64,000 nt of DNA from Mimachlamys varia. Lineage: Eukaryota > Mollusca > Bivalvia > Pectinida > Pectinidae. The notes under the pieces are model-generated. The model was given only the letters and a program-made list of their open reading frames with translations. It had not been told where the DNA came from and searched no databases. Below are positions 12,919-26,106 of this stretch, in pieces. The translations under genes were made by a program, and so were the position numbers. The DNA lies in assembly GCA_947623455.1 (NCBI GenBank), contig OX392534.1, positions 34,787,426 through 34,851,425 on the forward strand, read 5' to 3'. Position 1 is the stretch's first letter; each line of letters opens with the position of its first letter.

Positions 12919-12957
12919 TCTTTTCTACATTAAATTTGAAAAATTTAATGTAGAAAA
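12919..12957. repeat. Perfect short hairpin in the first intron region
   Basis: TTTTCTACATTAAATTT and its exact inverse flank a three-base loop. Confidence 0.75.
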
Positions 12958-13342
12958 AATTATAAAATCAAATATGTAAAAAAAAACCATACGCATAATT
13001 CCCAACGACCTCTTGATTTGCTAAAACAATAATTCTTTTTAAAAAATAGGATTTTGTAATCAAAGTAGCTTAGATAAACCTAATATATTAATCGAAATCC
13101 TGTCATAGGGGAGTTCTTCATTGAAGAATAGAGTTCGTATAATTGTGTTTGTTAATCTGTCCAAAATTAAATAGCTTGACTATTCTATCGTAACGAATAT
13201 TGTATCAAAAGATAATTTTGTGGAGAGGTCTAGTAATATTTATATAGCTTGTACCCAATCCATTTGTGTTTATTATGCTACGTTGAAAGGCGACCTTTTA
13301 AACAATATCAGGAAATTACGAACCAGTTCAGCTGATCCGGAC

Positions 13343-13440
13343 CTTTTGGCCAGGTGATAATGTCATGGCTCCATAATCTAGAAGTCTGTGGTTCGCGCCC
13401 CGCTCGTCTCACTAGTTTCGTTAATTTCCCAGGTCGGGAT
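13343..13440 (+). repeat. Possible tRNA-derived SINE head
   Basis: GGCCAGGTGATAATGTC resembles a D-arm or A-box, and TGTGGTTCGCGCCCC a T-arm or B-box, about 45 bases apart. No good cloverleaf is formed, so a functional tRNA is unlikely. Confidence 0.4.
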
Positions 13441-13744
13441 GTGTGTATGTACAAAATGTACAAATTATCACAATGATAACTTCTTAAATATAATAACAGC
13501 TCCTTGTACCCGATTGAATGTAACGTCGTTCTGTTATATAAGACGTCACGTTTCGTAACAAGTATGCTTTTATTAAAACATATGTATAAACTAATTGCAC
13601 GATAATGATAATTGTACACCATTCTAGTGATAACAATGCACTCCTACACTTAATAACCATAGTCATATGGCTATGCTAATATTCACTTTTTAACTGGCTT
13701 TAATTATGTTTTAAATGTTAATCTAGGGCCATATAAACCATAGC

Positions 13745-13752
13745 TGACGTCA
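13745..13752 (+). promoter_or_regulatory. CRE-like palindrome TGACGTCA just upstream of the DNase ATG
   Basis: A perfect TGACGTCA lies a few bases before the start codon at 13757. It is a consensus CREB/ATF site. TGACGTCA-type sequence recurs in repeats of this window, so it may have no role in this gene. Confidence 0.25.
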
Positions 13753-13756
13753 CAGA

Positions 13757-16700
13757 ATGGGGTTGCGGATGATTACCACACTTCTCATCCCGTTTGTTGT
13801 CGTGTACGCAACTTCCGCTGCCACGCTAAAGTCTGCGCATGCTAACCGGAACCTACGGACGGATGGCTTCCTGTCTGTCTCTGCCTTCAACATAAAGACC
13901 TTTGGAAGGTCAAAGATGGACAAGCCCGAAGTTGCTGAAACCATTAAAAACGTATGTCGATGCATCTTCATGTAGTACGATACTCTGATATATAAAGTAA
14001 AATTAACTTATTGATCTATTTTTCGATTGCTTCAGGGACAATTATGATGTTACTATAACTTATTACAGTCAGAAATAAACCAGAATAAAGTCTACAAAAT
14101 AACAAAGAATCTTTAAAATTTAACTATTTATTGACACTTTAATAACACATGATAAATTAAAAACAACTACCAATATCTCTCCTAATATATTAATAGCAAA
14201 TGCATTCATGATTCCTCACTTGTTGAAAATAGAAATGCCGAAAAGCAACAATCCGCGTAAGGTCCTATTCAGATGTGTGCAAGAATCCCAGGGTGTATAA
14301 ACAGTGCTCAAGCCCGTACTTTAAGTTATCTAGAATGTTCTTGTAGAAATATCCAGAATATTCTTAATGCAAAATAACAAATTTACACTGTTTATTTGTC
14401 TATATGTAGACACTGGAAATTAAAAGTATTTCCTTAAAGGCCGTATATTGAAAACTTTCGGCAAAACTTGAATCGAAAATCAAGCCTAATAACTAAGTAT
14501 ATCTATAGATTTAGTGAAGATTAATTGATATCAGCAATATTCAAGATGAATTCGTACGTGGTTACCGGTACAGCAGCCGTTGAAACACGGTATTTGCAAC
14601 ACGCGTCCATTTTGAACTGTCTTCTAACTTCGGTTTGTTGTTGAAGTGGGCCCCACCTGAATTATTTTCAATTCTTTGGATTTTTCTGTCAACAGTTTCT
14701 AGTTAGTTACCGCTCATGTTTACTTCGTTTGGTTATCATCTGGAGTTTTTTTCATAATTTTTCAGAATCCCGAAAAAATTCCTTTTTTTGTGATGTCACC
14801 CGCCTGTGCATTTTAGTATGTACCTATAGGTCTAATGGATTTTGGCAAATTTCTCTTCACTATTTCAGATCGTATTGGAGTACGACCTAATCTTAATCCA
14901 AGAAATTCGAGACATTACCGGGGAATCGTTCACCAAGCTCCTTGATATGCTGAACAGGTAAATTAGGATTATAATTGACTGAGGTCTTCAGCAAGCAGTG
15001 GAACCATCATGCACCCAAAATTGTTTTATAAACTTTGCTTTAATACTATATTGCATTCTAGTTCGCTTATTTTCTTTTGATTACGAATGCATATCAGTAC
15101 CCTAAGCCTTTCGGCTATTGAAAAGAAGTTGCTTAAATATTTTAAATATTGGAATGTTGTACGTCCTATTAACAGCCAGGGTCTTGTAAGGACGGTCTTT
15201 AATGTGTATGCGATGTGGTCACGTGTGTGAAAGTAGGTTAACGTTAATCATTTGCACCAACTTGGTAATCCGTCATCCCAGCATGCTTCATGCCAAATAG
15301 TATCACATTCGGCCTTGCGCTCGTTCCGTTCAGTCAATGCTGATTTTCACATCTAGCATTTTCAGTGTTTGTTAAAGAAATTGTATTTCAATACATCTCC
15401 AACGCAATGTGCTTATTGTCTGCAATATTTTCATTATCTTTACAGTGAGGATCCTAACAATTATGGAATGGCCATCAGTGAAAGGTTGGGAAGGTCTTCG
15501 TACAAAGAACAGTACGCCTATTTCTACAGGTATGAACTCATTGATTCTTAGCTACGTAAGGTCTTCATCGTATATTTGTGTTTGGTTAGGAAACATTTCA
15601 TAAGAGAATTCGGCCGAAGAAACAGTAGTAGCTATCACAATAACCTAGCTTAATTTCTTTTCCACTCTAGAGAATCCTCTTGAGTTTGCGCCATAGCTTT
15701 TCAAACAAATCTGAAAGAGAAGCGGTAACCCTTTCAATAACAGATGTCAGGTGCAGCACATGTGTGTTACGTCATCTTTTGTGTTGCTAGTTTTGGGATG
15801 ATTTATTTGGCTTGGCAGAGAGAGGTTTAAACATTGATGCTTGTAAACGCACGGACAAACAAAAGGGTTTTCCATTTATTTATTTATTATTTCTCTCCCG
15901 GAAGTGGCAACAGTATTTGTAACATATAAACAAAGACGGAATCCGGGCCAGGTGTTTCGGAATTAACTTCAACAAACTTGACTCTGCTTGACCGTTATAA
16001 GTAGTGTATACTTTACAGATGATCTGTATGAAGTTAAGCTATTATACAAATTGTAAAATAGAATTATAAGCAGACGTCATATCAAAATCAATATAACTAC
16101 CGATGTTATTTTATCCTAAATGTCTTTGTTTTCCAGGAAGTCCGCCCTCACCCTGTTAGAAACTCGACAGTACCCTGATCCCGAGGATGAGTTTGAGAGG
16201 GAGCCATATAGCGCCCTTTTCTATTCTACGTTTAGTTCTCAGAGTACAGTATTTTCTCATAGTCAAAGCTATGTATGGAATAAAACACCGTATGATAGAC
16301 TTTCTAAATCTGATAATGATAAATATCAATTGTTGACATTTGGTCAGGTCAATATTAGATTTTACCAGGTTGGTAAGACACCATTTTGACAGAATAAAAG
16401 GTCCTGAATTTCTATATCGAATATGCAGCTTGTTTGCAAATATCTAAAATTGCATCATATCTATCTTGTTCAAGCATAACATTTATAGTGGAGCAATGTG
16501 ACATCAAAATGAATTTGCCGTCATAAACGCAAAAGTGATTCGGTGTTTCCAAAAGAAGAACATCAGGCCAACATTTTTTCAATTATGGACTTTTGCCAAG
16601 GTCGATATCTTTTTACTGTGTCGCCTGCAAAACGCAGCCGCCATATTGGTATGACTATGTTAGCGTCTGCGGCGTCGGTGTCAGCGATGACGTCGTCCGC

Positions 16701-19700
16701 ACAAAATTTTCCGTGCGATAACTTAAGTTCCTTAAAGTCGATCGAACTCAAAAGTGATACATTGCTTCCTTACTAAAAGTGGTTTCATAGGATTGCTTTT
16801 CAGGTTCGAAGGTGAAAGGTCAAGGTCATTATTACTATATACACAAAGTCGGTTTCCTGGGGATGATCCGAGTTTCTTTTGCCCAATATATATATATCAA
16901 ACCTGATGGAGCGCATCCTTACAGAATATGCTTGGGATTGTTGCGCAGGCAAGACATTCACTTCCGCGAAATTATTTTATTAAATATCAGCTAATTTTCC
17001 GTTATACTAATTGGTTCCTTCTTGGTCTCAGGTTTGCTGATATATAGCATATCTAGGTCATATTTCTATTTTCGTCTTGCCCGTGAGGATATCGGCTTCC
17101 TGTTTCTGAATTTAGATCCGGATATTGTTGGATTTTCTTACAGTACGTTAAAGTATATTAACAATGATATCTTATCGATATATGATATGATATCTAAGAC
17201 TCTTTTTCTCGGTTAACGAGTTATTTAATCGACCTCGGAATACGTCCTCGATCAATATTACTTTATCATGTAACTATGACAACGTATCATTCTGTTGGGG
17301 AAAGCACTTACATAAAGGGGGAGGTGTTAAATCATGAATATGACGCAAAAGCAACAATACTGTAAAATAGTGTAAACTATTCTCTGGGGGCAGAACGGGA
17401 TGCGGACTCTAAGGTTCGAGTTAATGTCCGACTGATCTACATTGTCAGATCAGAGGAAGTATATCAAGGATCATGTTCGATATCAATGGGTAACGATCAC
17501 CTGCGCTTTCCACACCCCTTAAAACTTAAGGCAAGCTGAGGTAAAAATAAAAACCTGACCAATCGCTACTGTTATGTGACCATGAGATTCTTTAATGTAC
17601 ATCAAAGAGCCGAACCAATCTTCTCGTCTCACCAACAAGATGAGCCTTCAGTTTTGCCATGACATATTCCAGGGGTGTAGAGAGCGTTGGTGATCGTTAC
17701 CCGTGGATATCGAGGATGATCCCAGATAGAAGTAACTAGCAGTAATAATAAATACAGTAATCAAAAGTGCGGAGGGACAGGAATTATCAATGAACTCTGA
17801 CCTTTGATAAATTGTGGTCTTTAAGACGTATATTAAATGGTAATCATACGCCAAACCTGAAGTTCTCATACTACAATGTAATATTAGATACCATAGCAGA
17901 TATTTGTTTTCTCTCATTTGTTTTCGTTGAGAGTGTAATGTTTATTTAAGGCTTTCTATTCCCTGGATTATCTCGCCATTGATGAAAATCATTACAGTAT
18001 GAGAAATGCAAATTCTTGATATTTGATTATTTAAGGTTTTGTCGTCATGGGACTCCACGCCAAACCGTCTGACGCGGTTAGGGAAATCGAACTGATGGCG
18101 AACGCTTACGAAGACGCCCTCAACACATTACAAAATCCAGTACGTGACTTTCTCTACTACAGTTTTTGTTTTTAAAATATAATACAGTTGTTGACTTAGG
18201 TTGAGGGCAATAGATGATCTGTTGGACTGGAAGACAAGGCCGAGGGCGACAGTTTATGTGAGGGTCCAACCGATCATCTGGTCCCCGAAATTTCAGTCGA
18301 TAATTTTTGTTATGTCCAATTTAACTACGATGTTTGCTTATATACGCTGAATTTCTTCCTCCGAAGTCACAGCAAACCAAATACTAGGTGCATCTGCCAT
18401 GTTGTGTAAGACCTAACGTCATTTTATACGACGTGACGTCATCGCGGGCCAACAACACTTTTAACAGTCGATTTTAATAATTACTTCATCCCGCTGACTA
18501 AACAGTTTGTTTGTTGGCTACATAAATACATAGATTGTAAAGGAACTGTTTGATAAGGGGTATAGTATACATAATAAACGGTTCTTCGAATGGAAAAAAT
18601 CAGCATCGTCCAATGCACTAGACAAAACTTCGATGATTTAATAGTATATTTTCATTAATACTTTAATATTTGATGATAACGTAGTAAAATGTTTGCAGGA
18701 AATAAATAGTCTGTTTGAAATATTTTTTTGGAACATTTGGCCGCCATTTTCCATTTTCTTAAATCAGAGTGATGCATTATGAAGAACAGAAATTTTAGTA
18801 TTTATGAGAAATGGTGTGCCAAAAACCAAAATAAAAAAAATACTTACTTTGTATAAATTATAGTAAGTTTTTTTTCCTCAGAACATGATTATCATGGGGG
18901 ACTTCAACGCAGACTGCTCTTACGCTAAAGAGTCTGAGATTGCGTCATTTCCGTTTTACTCCGACAACACGTTTGATTGGCTGACTCCGTGGGATGCAGA
19001 CACAACTACTTCCCGCAATACAGACTGCGCATACGACAGGTCAGTTTGTGTCTTAACATGTAACTGTATTGTCAATTATGACGTCACACGTGTAATTAAA
19101 GAACCTTTACTCATTATGTAAACATATTCACCAATTAATTAATACACTGCTTCTGTTTCAACCTACCGAGTTTGGACGGCATTCATATAGAATGCCAATT
19201 TTATGACTTTCGCATTGACGTCATCTTTAGTGTGGCGTCATAATCGTGAAGTACGGTACATGTGCCACAAATGATATAGAAAAAAAGGCTATCTTGATTT
19301 ATCCAAAAATGATACAGCATAATGATATTACCATTTACGCGTTATTGTATGGCATTTACAATTAATAGGAAGTGCACCTGAAGAAAGTGAACTAAACCTC
19401 TTATTTGTAATCACACAAAGCTAAGTTTATCTCAGTTGGTTTTCTTTTAATTTTTTAGCTTACCTCCTTGTGTACATTGCAATTTGCTCTTGCTTTATTT
19501 ACTCAATCACATTAAGAATACTTTGTGTTAAAAAGTTTCTTTTTATTTTACTTTTCATTAACATTGGACTAAACAACATTTTAATGTCATGAAGGATAGT
19601 ATATATAACCACCATACGGAAACTATTTGTGTTTCAGAATCGTAGTTACCGGAAGTCTGAGAGACGATGTAGTCAGTAGTTCAGTGTACCACTTTGAAGA

Positions 19701-21685
19701 AACATACAACCTGAATGATGAAGAGGTAAATTTCTTGCTAGCGGGGAAAAATATTTCGAAAATTCGACAATGTATGCGACAAACTAAAAATTTTTTTTAA
19801 ACGATACAATACCAAGTTAAGTTGCTTCCCAAAAGAATTTATGTCTTAACATCGACCGATATGTTATGTTTACTTTATCGTATACTTGTATTGATTAAGA
19901 TATCGAGTGAAGATATGTAAGTGTTATAGGTTGGGTGTCGTAGTGGTAACATATTGGCCTTTCACTTTCACGACCAGGGCCAATCGTCCGGGATTCCGTA
20001 ATCCGTACAGTCATCGTAACACGACCTGAATGAAATAATATATTAACCGTAAACAAATCGTGATACAGACTAAAACAAGTCATTTATGGATTCTTGTGAG
20101 CAGTTTACGGATTGTTACGTGTTACTACAACTGATTTACGGTACTTATTGATTGTTTCGACTTATTTACGAGTTATCTACTGAAAAATCAACCCGTGAAC
20201 AATCGTTAGAAAATTTTGGACATGTCAAAAACTTTGCCTGTCCTCTCCAGACTCCTAACGAGTGTGTGCGCGTTATGGCGAGCTACTTACGGATACCAGC
20301 GAGTTATTTTCGGATGCTTGCGATTGACTACGGTTTAGCGATCCGTGTGTGTGAAGGGGGTATTATGCCCAGGTCACGGATTTGACGCCGGATTAGCTTA
20401 GTCGTGGCAATCTGTATTGGTCTGTAGCTTTACGTATTGTATCCGTAGTCATACGTAGTAGTACATGTATATCCGTGACAGTTTTTACATGTTCAAAATC
20501 TGACCATGGATCAGCCAAGAGTAGTTTATCCTTACCAAACCGTATTAGAACGTGTTAGTTCCTATTAATCCATACGTATTACTAATACTAGTTACACCAC
20601 GTATTTGCTATCGATCAAATACGGTTTGGTACGAATTTGTCACGGAACGGTAAGATTTAATTACGTTTCTTTACGGATCGCTCGTAGTGTTCCGTATCAA
20701 ACCCGTATTAACATATCTGTAGGAAGAGATATCTCTGAAGGAATCCTTCCAATCCGCTATTCCAGAATTAAGAATGTTAATCACAGTTCACAGTTCACGG
20801 TTCGCAGGCAATATTACAGTTCCAGGCAATATTAATATCCAACAGGTCATATAATCCTTGGGATTTACTAGTTCTGACCTTGTTATTTTCTGCCAGGGTA
20901 TTTATACTAAACCCACTGTAAAAACTAGTATTATCCAGAACTATCTACAACACTCTACAATCCGATTTAGCTTGACGCTCATAGAAACTACATATCTGGA
21001 ACCAACAAGAACATTATCATTTCACATAAGGCTGTAGGAGTGATTTCCTTTGAACCTAAATATTATATTTATAGGATAATAAAGGTTGCTTCCCTTTATA
21101 CATAACATTATACTGTAACAAACCACTGTTTATTCGCTGTGCAAACGCCGTGACACGTATCGTCCCGTTTTCAACCGTGTCGTACCGAAACAATCCGCAT
21201 CATTCATGTCGCAAAATAGACCCTCTCATTCATTATCCTTGATACACACGTCCAAACCCGTATTCACACCGTTATGCATCCGTATAGGATCTGTATCGGA
21301 CTACGGAAATTGACATTTCCGGGGTCATTCGTAAGATTTAATCCGTAGCGGAACCGGTGAGGTGATCCGTGAATGTGTGACCTGCGCATTCCCCGACCAC
21401 ATGGGTTCACCCTGGATTCTCCAGTTTCCAGGGCTAATACACTTTAACAGTGATCACTTGTTTTGGAATTGTTTTGAAATGTACTAACATTTTGGAGGGG
21501 TAAACAGAGATTGTTTTATCCTATTTCCAAGCCGAAGACGTAGACCTGACCGCGATACTCGTTTTATATCTCTCCAAAGTGTGTTTGATGTTTCAGAAAT
21601 AATTTGAACCTTAACCTTATGCTCCATGTTACAGATGTTAGCTGTCAGCGATCACTACCCAGTGGAAGTGTTTCTCGTGGTATGA
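13757..21685 (+). CDS. Deoxyribonuclease I family endonuclease, eight coding exons
   Basis: Exons: 13757-13951, 14869-14957, 15446-15529, 16137-16243, 18036-18139, 18882-19039, 19638-19725 and 21635-21685. All junctions are GT-AG and phases agree, giving 876 bases and 291 residues (mammalian DNase I is about 282). A signal peptide covers about residues 1-21. Known DNase I catalytic positions are all present: N45 in [10 protein letters not shown]77 in LIQE, E116 in SYKEQY, H166 in GLHAKP, D200 and N202 in [11 protein letters not shown]245 in CAYDR and H282 in SDHYPVEV. The structural disulfide corresponding to C173-C209 is kept (C205, C242), but the small exposed CxxC loop is absent. The enzyme should be a secreted or lysosomal Ca/Mg-dependent nuclease making double-strand DNA cuts. 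The last exon is only 51 bases and stops right after the SDHYPVEV motif. Introns carry MITEs A and C. Confidence 0.93.
14434..14795. mobile_element. MITE family C copy 1 (piggyBac-type, TTAA)
   Basis: The left end reads TTAA then AGGCCGTATATTG. The inside shares GATATCAGCAATATTCAA, GGTTACCGGTACAG, TGTCAACAGTTTCT and AATTTTTCAGAATCCCGAA with copies at 28950, 40014 and 57328. The right end has decayed. It lies in intron 1 of the DNase coding region. Confidence 0.65.
15158..15230 (+). repeat. Dispersed repeat family E fragment
   Basis: GTCCTATTAACAGCCAGG and TAAGGACGGTCTTTAATGTG recur at 36998-37260 and 39885-39960. The 40790-40935 piece shares a further segment with the 37 kb copy. It is non-coding. 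Confidence 0.55.
17477..17713. mobile_element. MITE family A copy 2
   Basis: The left end TCGATATCAATGGGTAACGA and the inverse of the right end (TCGATATCCACGGGTAACGA) match over about 80 bases. It lies in intron 4 of the DNase gene. Confidence 0.75.
18195..18300. repeat. Imperfect inverted repeat in DNase intron 5
   Basis: GATGATCTGTTGGAC and GTCCAACCGATCATC face each other about 45 bases apart. This is a small foldback or a MITE remnant. Confidence 0.5.
19924..21420. repeat. Stretch enriched in CCGTA/TACGG motifs within DNase intron 7
   Basis: About 1.4 kb is peppered with CCGTA, TACGG and ATCCGT in both orientations and is richer in CpG than its surroundings. It begins with a tRNA A-box-like GTCGTAGTGGTAACAT. 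No coding frame of note is present. It looks like one diverged element or an old satellite. Confidence 0.45.
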
Positions 21686-22001
21686 TGTCACAATCATACA
21701 CAAAATGTACCACGTTCGATCTTGGAAATTCGAATGAAATGGGAAAAAATACATTAGTTTTTCATCTCATCTCTGTTGTTTGTTTATTTCTTTTAATCAA
21801 TCGAGAGCTTCTTTGCCAGTTAGATCAACTTGAACTTCGAAATCTTACTTTTTTAGTGCCTTGACGGAGCTACGTTAATTGTTGAGTAAGTTGTTTTGTA
21901 GATGTTGTAAACAAAGTGCCGAAAGATTTAGAAGGCAGAATTGTTTTAAAGGAAGTAAAATCAGGGCAAAAACAGTGAGATATTTACTTGAATATAATGG
22001 G

Positions 22002-22007
22002 AATAAA
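22002..22007 (+). terminator. AATAAA polyadenylation signal, DNase I-like gene
   Basis: This AATAAA lies about 320 bases after the DNase stop codon and before MITE A at 22133. It is a plausible 3' end; no transcript evidence is available. Confidence 0.4.
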
Positions 22008-22132
22008 GTTCGGGTAAATCAACTAAATGTAAAATCCGACAGTGGAGGAAAATAATTGATTACCAATTCTACAACTTCAGTTTTATCAAGCTACAACATA
22101 TTTACTAAAGATTTTTCTTTCTTTTTTTAATT

Positions 22133-22470
22133 CTCGATATCTAGGGGTTATGATAACTTATGCTCTGTACACCCCTAGAATGTATGAAGAATGTATCATG
22201 GCAAAACTAAAGGCTATGTGAGCGCCACCTTGTTGATAGGACGTGAAGACTGATTCGACCCTTTAGTGTACATCAAAGGAATCTCGTGGTCACATAACGG
22301 TAAAACATTACAGGCTTTGAAGTCAGTTGCGGTTCCTTTGTAATCTTCAAAGGACAGACATGCAGCCGACAGATTGGTCAGTTCTTTCTACCTGAGCGTG
22401 CCTGCAGTTTTGCTATGACATATCCCAGGGGTGTATAGAGTGTAGGTGATCGTAATCCCTGGATATCGAG
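22133..22470. mobile_element. MITE family A copy 3, best preserved, about 80-bp TIRs
   Basis: The left arm (TCGATATCTAGGGGTTATGA ... ACACCCCTAGAATG ... GGCAAAACTAAAGG) pairs with the inverted right arm over about 80 bases. The middle includes CCTTTGTAATCTTCAAAGG. It has no coding capacity and lies just after the DNase gene. Confidence 0.8.
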
Positions 22471-23270
22471 GATGTGCAAGGTTATGTCATAAACGAGCTT
22501 ATACAGGGTTCCTTATATTTTAGCACTCACGGAAACATAGGTCGAAAACTAATAACCGCATATATTTCATATCAATATGTTAAATATGTTTGTCTGACAT
22601 TTTAAAAAGCCAGATACAAATACACTTTTTGCTATGTACAAAATAGGAAAAAGTGTATCCAACTAGCAATTTTAACGTGTTAACTTACATTGTTATAGAA
22701 AGAACAATCCAACAGTAAAATAATATGGGTTTATCATTTATTTCATAAATATATTTACATGATACAATCCAATAACGATAACAAGCAATAATAAAACGGA
22801 TCATTCCCCGAACACCAACTCTGGTAACTTGAAAGAAAGGTGTTTAGATAGGAAATCCTTTGAAGTTTAAGTTATAGTCTGTTTCAACTAAGAATGTCAA
22901 CTCATTTGATTTTTAGACATGATACTAAACTCAGTAATAAAATTGATATAATATTTTCATATAGCTTTAAGCAATAGAAAATGATCATTAAATATTATTT
23001 TTTTAGATTCAATAAATAAAAAATAGTAATTGAAATACATTATTTGAAAAATAAATCTCCTTAATTGAATCATTTAAAGCATATTGGTAATAAAATAAAG
23101 TTTCTATTCATACATGTTATAGTAATACATATTTAATACAGCACCGAAAAATAATATTTAGACATCAGTATTTAAACTGAAAAACATTAAATGAAGACAG
23201 ATAATACTAAACTGATGTCACACAAATTAAACACAATTAAATCTGTATAAGTTTAACTAATATATTCTGT
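22471..23270. other. Very AT-rich spacer, no gene found
   Basis: No domain-like frame was seen. It includes one arm of the inverted repeat described at 22803-24560. Confidence 0.5.
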
Positions 23271-23800
23271 GATATAAATAAGGCATTTGACAGGGTTCGG
23301 CGGGCATGTAAGTATTTTGTATAAACTTAACAAAAATGGTATAAAAAGAAACAAAATATTTGTGTGGTTTCAAGCTTGATTATCTGACAGAAAACCAAAG
23401 GGAAATTATTGATGGATATCAATCAAATACTTGATCCATATCTGCATGAGTTCCTCAAGGATCTGTTCTTTGGCCCTTTTTATTTCTATCCGTTATTGAT
23501 ATAACAGCTGATGTAACTTCTTATATTAACTTGTTCACAATTTATACTTCTCTATATGTTATTAAAGATAGTGATGATGACCCTAATACACCTGCTGATA
23601 TACTAAATGATGATTTTTCATCAATCCCTGCTTGGGCCAATAAATGAATGGCATATTATTTTGATCCAACTACAACAGTAGCATTAAATTTTACTCTACC
23701 TTAGCCTTCTAATCCTCATCACCTTCTTTTCTTTAATGACCATACTATAATGCAGGTTTTTTTAATGGTGTAGTTGGTATATCAGATGAAATAAATTCAA
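23271..23800 (+). pseudogene. Dead Jockey/CR1-like non-LTR reverse transcriptase fragment
   Basis: Frame pieces match conserved RT blocks in order: DINKAFDRVRR at 23271 (family pattern DxSKAFDxV), PQGSVLWP near 23455 (PQGSVLGP), then LFTIYTSLYVIKD near 23530 where the family has FADDTSLY, and a PADILNDDFSSIPAWANK stretch near 23590-23645. Stops and frameshifts separate the blocks, and the catalytic Asp pair is replaced. It is an old inactive LINE copy between the DNase gene and the Notch-ligand-like gene. Confidence 0.75.
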
Positions 23801-24169
23801 CTATACTAATTATACTAGCTCATACATATATGTACATTTTATATAAAGCACTAACATATTCTGGATGTATAATGCATTCATATTTAAATAACTAAAGGAG
23901 TTCTCAAAATGTGATTTAAATATAAATCACAATAAAGTTATGAAAGTGATTTAGAAAGGGATCTTTAATTGATAAAACATGATACTGCTAATTTCCTACT
24001 CCATCCGCATCGAAATAGGATATTGAACTGTCAATGTGTATAATAAAGGATATTGGTTATCTTTGTTGGAAGAGACTTAAATAGGCTCAGCCTGATTTCT
24101 AATCATATTATTGATACATATGTATACTATTTCTTTGTAGGACTTTTATATGTCTTGTATAAATAATGA

Positions 24170-24400
24170 AATATTTTGAAATTAATATATGACAACAATT
24201 ACACAAATCTGAAAGAAGGTACAAGTTAAATTAATATATGACAATAATTATGTTTATTTACAAAAATCTGAAAGCATGTAAACTTATATACCTATCAATA
24301 AATATGATCATTTACACATATCTGTAATCAGGTGTAATATATGATAATTTTCCTAAATCTGCAGCTGTTTTATGCAGTACCTATTTATCATTTATTTGCA
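24170..24400. repeat. Degenerate AT-rich tandem repeat
   Basis: Units of roughly 60-70 bases share ATTAATATATGACAA, ACAAATCTGAAAG and a following AGGT or ATGT. At least three imperfect copies are visible. Confidence 0.5.
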
Positions 24401-24599
24401 AATATCATTAGTTATTGAGCATCTGATGATTTACCAGAAGTTGATTTACCTGTGTAACTTACCTGTACAACATTTCTGCTATAGACTATAACTCACTATC
24501 ATCACAACTGACCACCTAAGTAAACATGTTTTTATAAGCAGAGTTGGTGTTCGGGGAAGTCCCCAATAAAACGGCATAAACTGAGTCTTGATCAGGTCA

Positions 24600-26100
24600 A
24601 ATTTTAATCTCAACCAAGGGAACGAAACATTGTTTGACACACTATCACTGGTCAAGTATGCACCAAAAGCAAAAAACAACAAACAGGTACTGTATACAAA
24701 AATGTAGTTTTTAGTTGCACGGGGAGAAAATTTCGCGTTTTTCTTGTTGTGCTTATTCACGAGTAAAACATTTCGCGCCTTCCAGGATAATTTGTTCTCT
24801 CGGGGTATCTAGTCTAACAGGGTGTTATCATTCACGGATATTTAATTTCACGGAATTTATGTAACGTCGCCAATAGCGCAAATAAATCCCCAAAGAATAA
24901 AAGCAACTCTGCAGTAATTGATACGAGTAAGTAGGTTTACACCAACAACAAAATGTCATTCAAATTAATTTCTCAAAACATGATGTTTTAAACAAATTTA
25001 AAGTACAATTTATTATAACAATTAATATATATACAACAGACACATTGATGTAAAGATATCTAGAATATATATCCCTTCATAATATAGAAAGGACACCATA
25101 AACACGTACAAATCATTACGGCATGATTAATTTAAGTAAAACCAACCTTTAGTAGCATCTATCAGGAGACGGTCATACATATAGTTTATCAATTAAAAAA
25201 TACTTCATCACTATTTTGAATGAAATGATTTGATATAACACTACATATATATGTTTATTTTGATGTATTTTGCTAAGCACAATATCTTGTTTAGTAAGTA
25301 TAGAAAACCCTTGTTTACACAAAGTTTTATCTTGTAAACTTATGTTATACTTCGCCTTTTTTGGATGCAGATCACTTAACACTTAAACATATCTTGCTTA
25401 AATGAATCACGCTACGTACTGACTATCGAAAAGTTATGCCCCGACTAAACACTGAAGTATTCTTTGCTAAATACTTTAATATCATGTTCAAAGAAATATG
25501 TCGATATATCCTGTCGATATCATGGAGCAAATAAATTAAATATAAAGAACTTTCAAATTCAATGAAAATAGGAACAAAACTAAAAATTGAATTTTTTAGT
25601 TTGTTCATGGATGTTCACTTAAGAAGTAATTTACAAGATGACAAATATATTTCGCTGTCACCGGCGTTATATCAACGGTAATGGTAGCTTAGCTTTATTG
25701 TTGATATGTTACAAGGAAATCTAAATACATCATGTACATTTATCTGCTATTGAGGGTGACCCTCACCTAGTAGGAATAATTTTCTATTGATAGAGGGCGA
25801 AATATATACAACAGTTTTGCCTGTATAAACTGACGTCCTAGTAGATTTTACTAACTCTCCAAGGTAAAACAGTTAATGTATAATTTAATAAAGTTTCCAT
25901 GTGATCTATAATCAACGCAGAGAAAACGACTATAGTACCCCAACCGACGGAGACAGAGAATTATAAAATATTTATTTATTTCCTTTTGGGGCACGCACTG
26001 GCACTTGGGGTGGGGAAAGGAATTTTTAATTTTGCAATTCGATATTTCCATCTACCAAGAATTCTTCTTGCCATTTTTTTAAATCCATTCATTAGTGCTT
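24600..26100. other. AT-rich intergenic DNA between the LINE fragment and the DSL-like gene
   Basis: Minus-strand open frames here are short and unrecognised. The segment near 24710-24880 has repeated TTTCGCG and TTCACGG motifs typical of non-coding repeats. Confidence 0.45.
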
Positions 26101-26106
26101 AAAAAT

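Noticed and set aside
16543..16776. Open frames on both strands in DNase intron 4
   Set aside because: Composition-driven frames in CpG-rich repeat-like sequence; the DNase exons on either side join in phase without them.
24479..24760. 93-residue minus-strand frame
   Set aside because: No recognisable domain, and it overlaps the inverted repeat arm and repeat-like TTTCGCG sequence.
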